Shown: one piece after another, positions 11,734 through 23,011 of the stretch
Position numbering within the stretch: the stretch's first letter is position 1
How the letters are laid out: each line of letters begins with the position of its first letter
From: Ahaetulla prasina
Lineage: Eukaryota > Chordata > Lepidosauria > Squamata > Colubridae
Assembly (NCBI RefSeq): GCF_028640845.1
Contig: NC_080540.1
Span: 234,747,294-234,811,293, forward strand
Direction of reading: 5' to 3'
Length of the DNA: 64,000 nt
Position numbers and translations under genes: made by a program
The notes under the pieces: generated by a model
The model's database searches: none
What the model saw: only the letters and a program-made list of their open reading frames with translations
What the model was told of the DNA's origin: nothing

Positions 11734-12233
11734 CAAAACAGAATATAGACAATTCTTTTTTTTTTAAATTACATTTCAAAAATGTTCAAATTTGAATTTT
11801 TCAAGTCCTAATCACAAATCGTGTCAGGGTTGATTCAAACGGACCTACATTTCATACATCATATTTTATTTATTTAGGTTGACTTCTGGAAACAGTAGGT
11901 GGAAAACCTTTTCCTATGATATTGTATTCCTGGTCCCTTAGCTACTTTTAAATTAAAATTAAAATAAAAGGATTGGGCAAGAACCTAATTTAAGGATGTG
12001 TTAAGCTCTGTGTATGCAGTCAGTCCCAGGGTCTTTTCTGAAACTACAGATTCCCTTGAAAAATAGAACCTGTCAATGCAATCACAATAGTGCTATTCCT
12101 CCATTGTTTCTCTAATCACCGTGTATTTGAGGAAAGTATGTTATTTTTCTGAAGTTTTTATTGAGCATATTCCTTTAAAAAATGAATCTGACTGTTGTAA
12201 ATGAACTTCAGTTTGAATCCAAACCTCATCCCC
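11734..12233. other. non-coding AT-rich stretch
   Basis: AT-rich and unique-looking, with no supported feature. Confidence 0.35.
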
Positions 12234-12407
12234 ATTGTTATTCTGTTCTTCTTCAGATTTTGAGTAAAAAAAAAGCCTTCTTTGACCTTTTACAATATAG
12301 ATATCAATTTTTGCTTGTTTTCATTTTGTATCAGATACCCAATGGATTAGATCTTAGTATCTATAACATGTTCTTCTCTCTCCCTTTCTTTTTTTCCCTC
12401 TTTCCCA
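12234..12407 (+). repeat. dispersed direct repeat, copy B
   Basis: Partner of 10881-11056, colinear, with many substitutions and small indels. That implies the duplication or insertion is not recent. Confidence 0.8.
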
Positions 12408-13104
12408 AACAGAGGTCTACAAGGAAAAAAGCAGAACATGTGACTGGCAAGGATGTGTAATATCAGATAGCAAGTATACAAGAGATCATATATGAGCTAT
12501 TAAATGTAATCATCTAAAAAAAAGTATTGGTGATATGTCTTAGTTTCATTTTGGTAGAACACATTCATTAAAAAAACATTTTGAATTAAGATACCGGTGT
12601 GTATTTAACTTAATTAAATATTTAATCAAATGTTATCCTGATATTATTTCTGCTCCTACAAATTTCCATAACTCTCTCGTAGATTTTGCCTATTTTATTA
12701 TTTCTGTTGACTTTGGGGAAGTTTAAGACTATTATAAAATTTCAGAGTCTGATGGGACCTTCCAAGACAAGTTTCCATTTATAAGCTGAAATAAATAAAA
12801 GTAGCATCTTTTACAAGCTCTTTTACTGTTATGCATGTATCATCATCTATGTGAGCTATATGCTACAGAAAATGCCCTCTAAAATGTCCTTCCTTCCCCT
12901 CATGGAAGTCAGTCTACAGATATTTATATGTTCTCTGAACTGTATCATCTGCTCATTTTTTTCATGCACAATATATAATAATATGCATGTACTGATTTGA
13001 GAGATACATTATGCAATCTTAGTTCAAAAACTTCAGAAGGTTAAGTAATAAAGCCATAGAGTTCCAATTAGTTATCCATAGGTAACAATAGAAACTCGCC
13101 TGAG
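12408..13104. other. non-coding stretch, nothing recognised
   Basis: AT-rich DNA between the direct repeat and the CR1 element. Confidence 0.35.
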
Positions 13105-13192
13105 ACCCACAGGTTTTTCCATCCATTTCTTCTGGTTTTGCCTTCAAGTGTTTTGAAAAATAGGTTGTCCCCCTCTTCTTTCTGTCAGCCCG

Positions 13193-13547
13193 TGTCAGGG
13201 TAATGAAGATTTAAAGCTGATCAGCCATTATAAGGCTGTAAACTGAGATGATGCAATGAGAATGAGTCAGCAAGGTTATCACTTTAAGAAGCTGTCTATA
13301 TAAGGGAGGCCATTAAAGGCCCCCCCTCTCTCCTTGTGTATCACCTTCCTCTCCTTGTGTATCTGCATTGTAGTTCATTGTAGAGTTGAAGAAGACTGAT
13401 TGATTGCCTGGTTTTGCTTAGCACATGTATGTGTATAGAAGTCTATAACTTGTAGATAAACCACTGTTTATATGACAAAATCTCTGTGTGCTGTATTTTG
13501 CTCCTGGGTGGTCTCAAAATAGTAGTCATGCTGTAAACACTCTGACA
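13193..13547 (+). mobile_element. LTR-like insertion inside CR1
   Basis: The segment replaces the expected CR1 continuation between CTTTCTGTCAGCCC and CTGAAATATTGG. It begins TGTCAG and ends CTGACA, and contains a TATA-like CTATATAAG near 13296. A clean target duplication is not visible. A solo LTR is the best reading. A non-autonomous DNA element with short inverted ends is the alternative. Confidence 0.5.
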
Positions 13548-13577
13548 CACTGAAATATTGGAATATTACTATCATGT

Positions 13578-13585
13578 CACACACA

Positions 13586-13662
<77 letters not shown>
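13578..13662 (+). repeat. (CA)n-(GA)n compound microsatellite
   Basis: About 12 CA units followed by about 30 GA units, embedded within CR1 sequence. The ORFs on both strands across it are translations of the repeat. Confidence 0.98.
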
Positions 13663-13665
<3 letters not shown>

Positions 13666-14110
13666 CCTTCTTTTCATTAGACTAGCCATATCCAATTCCT
13701 GCAGTTGTTTTTCACATGTTTTAGCCTCCAGGTCTCTGATCACTTTTGTTGCTCTTCTGTGCACTCTTTCCAAAGTCTCAACATCTTTTTTTATAATGTG
13801 GTGACCAAAACTGGATGCAATATTCCAGATGTATTCTTTCTAGGGATTTATAAAGCTGTAGTAGTGCTTCACACGATCTTGATTCTGTCCTTCTGTTAAT
13901 GCATCCTAGGATTTCATTAGCTTTTTTGGCTGCTGCTGCATACTGCTGGCTCATATTTAAGTGATTGTCCATTAGATCTCCAAGATCCCTCACTCAAGTA
14001 TTGCCACTGAGCCAGGTTTCACCTAATCTGTGCCTGGACATTTGGGATTTTTTACCTATCTGTAAGATCTTACTTTTCTCTACATTGAATTTCATTTTTT
14101 CCCCTGTCTG

Positions 14111-14376
14111 CAATGGTGTGAGTCAACCGGTGTAACAACCAGTTTGCTGAGCGAGCACAGAGCGTTTGAAAATAGCTCTGAAACTGAGTAAAACAGCTGA
14201 GGCACAGCAATCTGCTCTGCTGCATCAATCAACTGGGCTACAAACGTAGGTCAGTATAATTCAGGGGAAGGTGGGCGGGCCCACCTGATCATCGGAACGA
14301 ACCAGTTCGCTCTCAGCTGATTGTCGGAGCTACCGGTTCACCTGAACTGGTCCACAAAGGCTGAATCCCACCCCTG
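14111..14376 (+). mobile_element. hAT-type MITE, family 1
   Basis: The ends are CAATGGTGTGAGTC and GAATCCCACCCCTG. They are flanked by CCTGTCTG (14103-14110) and CCTGTTTG (14377-14384), 7 of 8 identical. There is no ORF. The interior includes CCGGTTCACCTGAACTGG, a palindrome typical of this family's ends here. Confidence 0.8.
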
Positions 14377-14384
14377 CCTGTTTG

Positions 14385-14757
14385 CCATTTTTAGTAATAG
14401 GCAGTTTGTTCACAAGTATAAATTCCAAATTACATGCAACTTAATTTGACTTAAAGACAGATTAGGAATGGATCTTGTTCTTAATCCAGGTAACTGTCTG
14501 TAACAGATCCCACTCTTTCCCAAAGTTAAATTCAACTGGATTTAGTTACTATTGAGATGAAAGACTTCCTAGCAATAACAGATTTGTAAGTTTGTCTCTG
14601 GACAGTAGACGCCTGAATGTGAATCACTGGGTATCATGACTTAGAGAATGTTGTTGCTTCTGTTTATAGACTAAGTAAATGTATCTCATGACTGCTATAC
14701 AATACTGGCTTGTGAATAGATCCAGTGTAATTCTTCTACATATTCTCTACATAGTGC

Positions 14758-14802
<45 letters not shown>

Positions 14803-15449
14803 TTTTTAATTACCTGGCCCAAACATTTACTTTTATAAATGATAATTTAGAAGCACTGCAATGGTGTGCCTAGAATCTTGATCCAATTGAAAACTCAGAA
14901 TGCAACTAACTCATATGCACAGCAAAAATAAAAGTCACGTGATTTGTCAAAAGCAAATCTACTAGATCAGTTTTGTTCTTTAATGTTTGATGAATCTAGT
15001 GGAATTTGATCTGACAGGCTTTAAAAGATGTTTATCATAAATGGCTTCTCATTATATATAATATAAAAATCCAAAATACTTTAATTATATGATACAGACA
15101 AATCCATCTTCTTATTGATGGATATGAATAGATTTCAGATAATGTTACCACAAGATTAATAATTAGACAATTATTTTTTGCATTTTATATCAGCCATAAT
15201 GTGATTGATTTCCAAAATATTGCTTTTTCTCCAATATTACTGTTACTCCTGCAGTTTCTGTTATTTATTGTTATGTTAATACACAATAAATAGTAATTTA
15301 TAATTAATAAACATTTTTATTAATAAAGATCTAATTAGGAACATTCCCCTAGTGTTACTAATAAGGTCTTGTTAGGGCTGAGATGAGGTGGGGGATTTGA
15401 TCAATGGTCCTGGAGGGATAAGTAAAGACTACTGGGAATATAATAAATA
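14385..15449. other. AT-rich non-coding stretch
   Basis: No gene or recognised repeat apart from the TG tract listed separately. Confidence 0.35.
14761..14801 (+). repeat. (TG)n microsatellite
   Basis: An uninterrupted run of about 20 TG units. Confidence 0.98.
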
Positions 15450-15451
15450 TA

Positions 15452-15845
15452 CAGGTAGTCCTCAACTTACAACGATAATTGAGCCCCAAATTTCTGTTGC
15501 TAAGTGAGACATTTGTTAAGTGAGTTTTGCTTCATTTTATGACCTATATTTCTACACTTGTTAAGTGAATCACTGCAGTTGTTAAGCTAGTAACATGGTT
15601 GTACAGTGAATCTGGCTTCCCCATTGACTTTGCTTGTCAGAAGAGCTCAAAAGGTGATCACATAATCCTGGGACATTGCAGCTATCATAAAAACTGTCAC
15701 AAGTTGCCAAACATCTGAATTTTGATCACATAACCATGGAGATGCTACAAAGGTCGTAAGTGTGAAAACAGGTCATTGGTCACTTTTTTCAGTGCCATTG
15801 TAACCTCGGTCAGTTAATGAACTGTTGTAAATCGAAGATTACCTA
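15452..15845 (+). mobile_element. Tigger/pogo-like MITE with TA target site
   Basis: The left end is CAGGTAGTCCTCAACTTAC and the right end is the diverged complement, GTAAATCGAAGATTACCTA. Both are flanked by TA. The interior repeats a TTAAGTGA-type motif typical of this squamate MITE. No transposase is present. Related copies lie at 21345-22042, 26176-26400, 38113-38482 and 48712-48916. Confidence 0.8.
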
Positions 15846-16299
15846 TATATTCCTAGAAAGGTCATCCAAGGGGTGAAGGTCATCCTAGTTGCCCAGAGAA
15901 ATCAAGCAGGCACTTATCAATTTTGTCAGATGATCACTTTCGATTACTTTCTAGACGAGGGCAAAGACATCATTTCACATTGTGCAGGAAGAAAAAAAAC
16001 CTGGTGAACCACTTCTGTATTTCACTAAGAAAAACCAAATGAACAGAAAAATAATAATAAAACGATTAACTTTATAGTGCCAGAGGATGGGCTCTCAGAT
16101 AGGATGGCACTTAACATGCTACTGAGGAAGAGCTGAGGATCTTTGAGACTACTAATGGATTGACATCTAATTGCCGATGTTGCCATGCAGGAAAAGAAAA
16201 TCAAAAGCTAAAAGAAGACAGAATGATATCAGAACATGAATTAATCCAAGAAGTATTGATATGGAAAAACTCAACACAGGGAAAGGTAAAATAAATCAA
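15846..16299. other. non-coding stretch before BovB
   Basis: Unassigned. It could be further degenerate BovB sequence, but I cannot align it. Confidence 0.3.
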
Positions 16300-16417
16300 T
16301 GATACCTTGGCATCTCAAGAATCAGTAAATTAAAATGGACTGCAATTGGACACCTTCAGTCAGAAGGTTGTACACAACTCAGGATATGAGTTTTTCTGAT
16401 AGATAAAGGTAAAGGTT

Positions 16418-17907
16418 CGGCTTCTGGGTGGCGCCACCTTTCTCGCTGGGTGCTAATTTATGGCACTCCGCATTGAATATGATAAAAGCCGGATATAACA
16501 ACTGATCCCGGCTTAATTTCTCTCTCTGGTTGAAAGAGAGAGAAAGAGCAAGGGGGGGGGGAAATTGTGGTAGATTCCCCTAGGGGCTTTGTTTTTGTAA
16601 TGCAAAGTCCTGAAAGGTCGAATCCCCTTGAACCCCTCCCCCAACCTCCAGTATTCACTGCGCTCCTGAAAAAGCAGGAAAAGAGGAAGGTGTCCACTTC
16701 TGCTAGCAATTGATTTCTTTTTGTGGTTACTAAAAGCAGGCGGAACAAGCGTGAGTGAACAATTATTGGTTTGCAAGTATTTTTGATTTTCTGACTTCTA
16801 CCTTTTTTTTTTTAAAAAAAAGAGAAATTTCCCCCCCCCCCAGTTTCGTTTTAGAGAAACTGAAAGCAGAGCGATACATCAAAGGGAGCTTTGCTGTTGA
16901 ATCGAAACTGAATGGAGATTTTATCTTATTGTGTTTGACTGTGGACTGTTGGATTATATTACGTTGTTTAAGTACTTTACAAGGGGATTCTCAGCAGGAA
17001 CTTTGTCATGGAGGTTCTTTCAGAAGAATGGATTTGTGACTTTATACAGGACTACACAGAAAGTATGTATTTAATTATTCAAAAATACGAATTGATAAAA
17101 AATGGGACGTTTTGGATGAGAGCTTGGAGCAAATTAACCAGTGCAATCATTCGATAAATGGAATGCAGGAGATACAAATAAAAGTGGATAAATATGAAGA
17201 TTTGATCGTGAAGAAACAAGGTGATGTAAAGAAGTTTTCTTTAAATAGTTTGGATGAACTGCCTGAATTTGTGCTACAGGAGATTGTCCCTCAAATGGAA
17301 AAGACTCACAAGCTTAATGTTTCCCAAGAGTTCTCTTTTTGGACTGATGGAATATACGGCAGTAATTTTTGGATTCTTGGACATAAGGAATTACTAGGAA
17401 ATATTGTGATTGACTTTTTAAAAGGAATAACGAAGGAAAGACAGAGATTAATGCACCAAAAAAAATGGCAAGAGACAAAAGTATTATTCTTGAAACAAGG
17501 TTTTTTTAAAATATTAATAGACAAAAATATTAGTGTCCCGGAAAGACAATTTGTGAGGAATCTGGAAGAAATGGGTTGATTATATGTTTTATATCTATCA
17601 TAAAAGACTAGATATTTGGATCTATACTGGATTTTGATGAGGAAGGACTAAAGTTGAATAGATATTGTAATTTTTTTTTGAAGGATTTTGGTTATGTTAG
17701 GAGGAAGTCAGAGCTAGAGAAGGAAAATTGGTATAATAGTTTTGGGAGAAAATTTTCTTAGCATATGTTTGTTTTATTTTTAACTATACCTTGTGCTTGT
17801 TCCGGGAAGCCAGGGGGGAGGGGGGAGAGTATTAGTGAAGGGAGGGGGGTTGGGGGGAAAGGGGGGGAAAAAAATTTTCTGTAAAACTTTTTGAATTAAA
17901 AAAAAAA
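16418..17907 (+). mobile_element. short L1-derived element with target duplication
   Basis: It is bounded by a near-perfect duplication of AAAGGTAAAGGTTC (16404-16417; right copy runs out of the poly(A) at about 17909-17922). The left part is 5'-UTR-like. An ORF (17112-17579, 155 aa) has a heptad-like start and no RNA-binding domain I can recognise. The 3' part is a G-rich polypurine tract (17812-17872) and an A tail. That is the order of an L1, but at about 1.5 kb nearly all of ORF2 is missing. It sits in the 3' tip of a minus-strand Sauria SINE. Confidence 0.7.
17112..17579 (+). CDS. L1 ORF1-like fragment (155 aa)
   Basis: This open frame starts MDESLEQINQCNHSINGMQE and shows a charged, coiled-coil-like first half. 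L1 ORF1 proteins are RNA-binding chaperones that assemble through an N-terminal coiled coil. The RRM and C-terminal domain of a normal ORF1p are not apparent, and a different upstream frame holds the ATG at 17010. I infer a truncated or chimeric ORF1. The identification depends on the L1-like 5' and 3' context more than on the protein itself. Confidence 0.4.
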   Translation: MDESLEQINQCNHSINGMQEIQIKVDKYEDLIVKKQGDVKKFSLNSLDELPEFVLQEIVPQMEKTHKLNVSQEFSFWTDGIYGSNFWILGHKELLGNIVIDFLKGITKERQRLMHQKKWQETKVLFLKQGFFKILIDKNISVPERQFVRNLEEMG

Positions 17908-18243
17908 AAAGGTAAAGGTTCCCCTCGTACATACGTGCTAGTCATTGCCGACTCTAGGGAGCGGTGCTCATCTCCGTTTCAAAGCCGAAGAGCTAGCGCT
18001 GTCTCCATGGTCATGTGACCGGCATGACTAAATGCCAAAGGCGCACGGAACGCTGTTACCTTCCCACCAAAGGTGGTCCCTATTTATCTACTTGCATTTT
18101 TTACGTGTTTTTGAACTGCTAGGTTGGCAGAAGCTGGGACAAGTAACGGGAGCTCACCCCATTATACGGCATTAGGGATTCGAACTGCTGAACTGCTGAC
18201 CTTTCGATTAACAAGCTCAGCATCTTAGCCACTGAGCCACCCC
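17908..18243 (-). mobile_element. Sauria-type tRNA SINE
   Basis: Complete minus-strand copy. The head (read on minus) has GTGGCTCAGTGGCTAAGATG and a B-box-like GCAGTTCGAATCCC. The body has a GTCATGCCGGTCACATGACC-type block, and the end reads GGAACCTTTACC. The L1-derived element interrupts its extreme 3' end, so the last bases are duplicated at 16404-16417. Confidence 0.93.
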
Positions 18244-19361
18244 ATCCCTTTTACTACTTGGGTACAATGCAGCAAATGACCAAATAGTATCAATTAGAAT
18301 TTGCAGACAATATTTTAATATGATGCTTATCCGAGTTAATGCTCCAATCACTGCTGAAAGGGAGAGTGACAAAATTTTATAGTCAAGTTCAATCTGAAAT
18401 CCACTGAACATGCAAGCAAGATTAGCTGCTCGTGCTTGGAGCCTGTAATATCAAACAGTAAAGAGGACAACAGAAGTTGGTTTGGATGCATTTGGAAACA
18501 GAAATTAAGCAGGAGGAAGAGTTATGAGTTTGTGACTACTCCAGTTCTCTCACAGTTTCAAACAAAGGAAACATTATCTATATAAAAGGACAATACCAGA
18601 TGGAATACTACAGAAATCAAATCAACTGTATGATCCTTACAAGGACGTGGAATAGCCCAATTATAACAGCAAAGAAGCTGAAAAAAAGCTAGTCATGGAA
18701 CTGTCCATGTTCTTGTTCCAAATCAAGCTAAAATCCAAGAATTCAATCAGTTTGTACGATTGGATCTTAAGCATACACTGTATGTACCCACCACTCTCAA
18801 GGAGAATAGGAAGGAAATGCTTTGAAGTTATGAACCTGATTAACAGGGAACTATAGGAAAAGAAAAGAGAAAAAAGAAACTCAGAAGAGAGAGCTGGAGT
18901 TGCCAAGAACAGAAGAGAAACCAAAGTAAAGAAATACAAAGGAGGAAGCTTAACAAAGAAACATGACACATTATTGCTGGTGTGTGGTAGATAATTGACA
19001 AGGTCAAATATCAAAAATAAGTCTGTATGTGCGTCACTGATTATAGAAAGTCCTTCAACTGTGTTGACCGTGTCAGGCTGTGGAATGCCTTTCAGAAAAT
19101 GGGAATTCCAGAACATTTCACGATCCTCTTGTAAAAACTATACACAGGATAGGTAGATAAGTCTGGATAATATGACAAAACAGACTGGCTCCAGATTGGT
19201 CAAGGAATGAAATGACAATGCATGCTCTCTCCTGGATTGGAAGAAGATAAGCATTGTTTGGAAAATGGAAGAAGCAACCCAATAACCTGTGAACAAATCA
19301 AAGCAGAGTTCCCCTTTGTGACACAAATGATCAGGCTCAAATTACCATATTTTGTACAAAT

Positions 19362-19372
19362 TATGTGATGAT
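19362..19372 (+). other. degraded YADD box of BovB reverse transcriptase
   Basis: TATG-TGATGAT reads as Tyr-(Ala)-Asp-Asp with one base missing from the alanine codon. This is the polymerase catalytic motif of the surrounding BovB fragment. The missing base and nearby stops show inactivity. Confidence 0.5.
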
Positions 19373-20599
19373 TACGCTCTCTGGAGAAATCTGTAATTTT
19401 GGGAAAAGTGAAAGGAAAGAGACCTGCTCCCTTCTTACGCAGGGGGCTTGGGAGGACCCCTTGCAGGGTCGTGCTGAGGATTTTGTACAGTATCTGTCTG
19501 ATAAAATTGCTTGGGTCCGGGACGGACTGGACGCTGATTGGGTATATTCAGGTGGGATGACGGAGATGGGTCTTGTGAATACTACCTGGGCGGAGTTTGA
19601 TCCTGTGACTCTCGAGGACATGGACACGTTGTTGGGTAGGCTGAATCCCACCACATGTTTAATGAAGCCGTCGAGGTGATGTCCCGGTATCTTGAAACCA
19701 TGCAGGTCTGGATGGGTTCCAGCTCAACCCCTCCAAGGCAGAGTGGCTGTGGATGCTGGTGTCCCGGCACAGTCAGCTTACGCCATTGCTGACTGTTGGG
19801 GGTGAATTATTGGCCCCCAGGGGGAGGGTGCACAACTTGGGCGTTCTCCTGGATGACCGGCTGGAGAACATCTGGAGGAACATCTGACAGCCATTGCCAA
19901 GGGAGCATTTTATCAGGTTTGCCTGATTCGCCAGTTGCGTCCCTTCCTAGACCAGGACTCCCTATGCATGGTCACTTACGCCCTCATCACTTCCCACCTG
20001 GACTATTACAATGCTCTCTACATGGGGCTCCCCTTGAAGAGCACCAGGAGGCTCCAACTAATCCAGAATGCGGCTGCGCGGGTGATAGAGGGAGCACCAC
20101 GTTGCTCCCATATAACACCTCTGTGCTCCCATATAACACGCCTGCACTGGCTGCCGGTAGTCTTCTGGGTGCAATTCAAGGTGCTGGTTATCACCTTTAA
20201 AGCGCTCCATGGCTTAGGACCGGGCTATTTACGAGACCGCCTGCTGCCACCGATAGCCTCCCATCGACCTGTGCGCTCCCACAGGGTGCCGTCGAACAAA
20301 CAATGCCAGTTGGCGGCCTCCGGGGGAGAGCCTTCTCTGTGGCAGCACCTGCCCTTTGGAATGAGCTGCCTCCGGGGTTGCACCAACTCCCCGACCTCCG
20401 GACCTTCAAACGCGAACTTAAGACCTTATTATTTCACCGTGCGGGACTGGCCTAAGCAAAATTTTTTAAATGAAAATTTTAATGGGTTTTATGTCGGTCT
20501 ATGACCCTTTTAGTTTGATTCGGCCTATTGTAATTTGGTTCTTAATTTTGCTTTTAAATTTGTGTTTGTATTTTGTGTCGGTTTTAATATGGCTGTAAA

Positions 20600-20628
20600 C
20601 CGCCCTGAGTCCTTCGGGAGAAGGGCAG
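20600..20628 (+). other. L2 3'-end hairpin with TTCG loop
   Basis: CCGCCC pairs with GGGCAG (one mismatch) around an inner TCC-TTCG-GGA stem-loop. The same structure occurs at 42612-42640, 51388-51416 and 52427-52455. In stringent LINEs the 3' hairpin is what the reverse transcriptase recognises. Confidence 0.75.
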
Positions 20629-20646
20629 TATAAAAATTAAATTATA

Positions 20647-20760
<114 letters not shown>

Positions 20761-20945
20761 AGGGTGACCAGCAGCCAAGGGACAGATTCAGTTACAGAAG
20801 TGATCGGTGCACCATTGGAACAGCTGAACTTCAGATTGGGGACACATCATCCTGGAGAAGGCAGTCATTGTCCTTGCTAAAAAAATCAACTGACTTGTTA
20901 GCATATAATCAAAATTAGGAAAATACTTGCCAGAATTGAGCCATC
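20761..20945 (+). mobile_element. RTE/BovB LINE, C-terminal remnant
   Basis: Translation shows SVTEVIGAPLEQL and GDTSSWRRQSLSLLKKS in shifting frames, matching the end of BovB ORF2. It resumes after the L2. The stretch of BovB expected between the YADD box and this C-terminus is missing, so deletion accompanied or followed the L2 insertion. Confidence 0.65.
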
Positions 20946-20948
20946 TCT

Positions 20949-21306
20949 TAACAACAGAGTTGGAAAGGATCTTGGAGGTCTTCTAGTCCAACCTCCTGCT
21001 CATGCAGGAAACTTGATTTCATTTCAGACAAATGGCGATCCAATCTGTTTTTAAAAACTTTCAATGTTGGCGCATTCACAACTTCTGGAAGCAAGTAGTT
21101 CCACTGATTAATTGTTCTAACTGTTGGGAAATTTCTCCTTAGTTCTAGGTTGCTTCTCTCCTTGATTAGTTTCCACCCATTGCTTCTTGTCCTGCCTTCA
21201 AGTGCTTTGGAGAATAGGTTGACTCTCTCTTCTTTGTGGCAGCCCTTAAGATATTGGAACATGGCTATCATGTTACCTTTGGTCCTTCTTTTCATTAAAC
21301 TAGACC
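20949..21306 (-). mobile_element. CR1 LINE 3' end
   Basis: The minus-strand frame 20948-21295 reads MKRRTKGNMIAMFQYLKGCH and continues to the CR1 ORF end (LDRHLSEMKSSFLHEQEVGL-like). The 3' UTR begins AACAGAGTTGGAAAGGATCT. The 5' part is truncated at about 21306. Confidence 0.92.
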
Positions 21307-21344
21307 TTCCAGTGAACCATCTATGATGTTACTGATTGTTCATA

Positions 21345-22042
21345 TAGGTAGTATGAACAATAGTTCATTTAGTGACCGTTCAAAGTTACACCGTTTTTCA
21401 CACTTACAGCATCCCTATGACTACTTCAGCTTCAACCACAACAATACACGAGCACACACAACAGATTTAAACTTAAAGTGAACCACTCCAATCTTGATTG
21501 CAGAAAATATGACTTCAGTAACAGAGTTGTTAATGCCTGGAATGCACTACCTGACTCTGTGGTCTCTTCCCAAAATCCCCAAAGCTTTAACCAAAGACTA
21601 TCTACTGTTGACCTCACCCCATTCCTAAGAGGTCTGTAAGGGGTGTGCATAAGAGCACCAGCATGCCTACCATCCCTGTCCTAATGTTCCCTTTGGTTGT
21701 ATTCAATTTGTGTGGTTATTTCATGCTTATACTTATATATATTGTTGTGTTTGACTAAATAAATAAATAAATAAAATAAATCATGTTATCAAAATCCAGA
21801 CACTTGGCAACTGGTTCATATTGATGATGACTGGGGGTATCCTGTAGTCATGTGATCAACTTTTTCAATCTTCTCACAAGCAAAATCAATGGGGAAGCCC
21901 AGATCACTTAACAACCATGTTACCCACTTAACAGCTGCAGTGATTCACTTAACAGTTGCAGTAACATGGGGCAATTCACTTAACACATCTCACTTAACAA
22001 CATAAACTTTGGGCCCAATTATCGTAAGTCGAGGCCTACCTG
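21345..22042 (-). mobile_element. Tigger/pogo-like MITE split by a LINE
   Basis: The right end reads ATCGTAAGTCGAGGCCTACCTG followed by TA, and the left end TAGGTAGTATGAAC is preceded by TA. Family sequence runs to about 21423 (CACTTACAGCATCCCTATGA), is interrupted by a CR1-group LINE 3' end, and resumes at about 21780 (TCATGTTATCAAAATCCAGA). Confidence 0.8.
21424..21779 (+). mobile_element. CR1-group LINE (family B) 3' end
   Basis: It translates to the same C-terminus as 6831-7343 (NRVVNAWNALPDSVVSS-like). It then shares the 3' UTR block GCACCAGCATGCCTACCATC and ends in (AATA)n. It is inserted in the Tigger-like MITE. Confidence 0.88.
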
Positions 22043-23011
22043 TATTTGATCCATTCCAGAGAAAAGCACTACTGAAGATTTGTTCAGGAAGCTCTCAATT
22101 TCAGATATTGACTAAAACCTCTGCCTAGACTTTGAAGTTAAAAATATAACTCATTTATCTCACATAAAAGGTCTTAAAGAAATATCTAAAAGAGATGAAT
22201 GTTCATCTAAATTTTGTGTGTGCCAATATTTGCAGGTGATTGTGGATATTGTTGCTTAAATCCAAAGTCATCCGTTTTTTTTAATGCTTTGCTCTATCAT
22301 TTGCACTTGACAAGTTTCTCATTTCAATTTTGAATATATTTTCTTATAAACAGGTCCTATTCCTTAAGACCAAATTAATGTTTATGAACTGCTAAGCTGT
22401 TTCATTAGCAAATCATTGTCTCACTCCTTCATGGATGCCTGATGTTCTCCGGAATCAACATTTGCTTCTCTCTTTGTTGAATGGGAGCTCATGAATCATC
22501 TTGTTTTATTTTGTTTTGAAACACATGAATATATTTTAACAAAACATGAAAGTGAGGAAATATTGAAAAAGGGAAGGGGAAACCGCAGCTTTAAAAGGGA
22601 GCATTTGCTTGAAGACATATTTTAAGATTAGAAACTTTAGATAGTTTAATAGTAATATATTGGGAAAACTGTTACTTGTTCCATCTGTTAGTCTTATAGA
22701 GCCACTGCTAATCTATGCCAACATTCTGGCACAATAATGAAATCACTTTATAGAAAATGCAGAAATTCAGGAAAGGTAAGTTCCCTGGGTATGGGGAAAT
22801 ATTCTCTCAATGGCAGGGGAAGTATTTAGGAATAGAAGCCATATTTTAAACATTTGAGCAATGTTTTCTTACTATGAAAAGAAATATAATTTGTTAACAG
22901 AGAAAAGTACATATTTACTTTTCTACAGAATGTCAAAATTGAAAGTTTAGGTTGGGTCATCAGGAAAGTAGATTTGAGGCTCAAAACGCTTTGCTTTGAT
23001 AACGTCCTGAT
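22043..23011. other. non-coding stretch, nothing recognised
   Basis: AT-rich, unique-looking sequence without a supported feature. Confidence 0.35.

Larger units (their letters stand above)
13105..14100 (-). mobile_element. CR1 LINE 3' part, interrupted
   Basis: Minus-strand frames at 13468-13773 and 13778-13993 carry CR1 ORF2 C-terminal sequence. Examples are ERVHRRATKVIRDLEAKTCE and, further 5', YAAAAKKANEILGCINRRTE. It is interrupted by an LTR-like insert (13193-13547) and by a CA/GA microsatellite that replaces a few CR1 codons. A hAT MITE (14111-14376) abuts its left-over 5' side. The copy is old and not functional. Confidence 0.85.
16300..19427 (+). mobile_element. RTE/BovB LINE, degenerate, interrupted (5' portion)
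   Basis: Endonuclease remnants are visible at about 16325-16395 (SKLKWTAIGHLQSE-like) and 18250-18640 (for example FKQRKHYLYKRTIPDG at about 18557-18605). Reverse-transcriptase remnants are at 18650-19427 (DRVRLWNAFQKMGIPEHF near 19065-19118). Around 19362-19372 the sequence matches a YADD catalytic box with one base lost. Many stops make it dead. It is split by a Sauria SINE carrying an L1-derived element (16403-18243) and ends where an L2 is inserted. Established knowledge: BovB occurs patchily across animals and is attributed to horizontal transfer. Confidence 0.8.

Noticed and set aside
13468..13804. ORFs with Leu-Ser and Arg-Glu runs on both strands
   Set aside because: These are translations of the CA/GA microsatellite joined to CR1 coding remnants.
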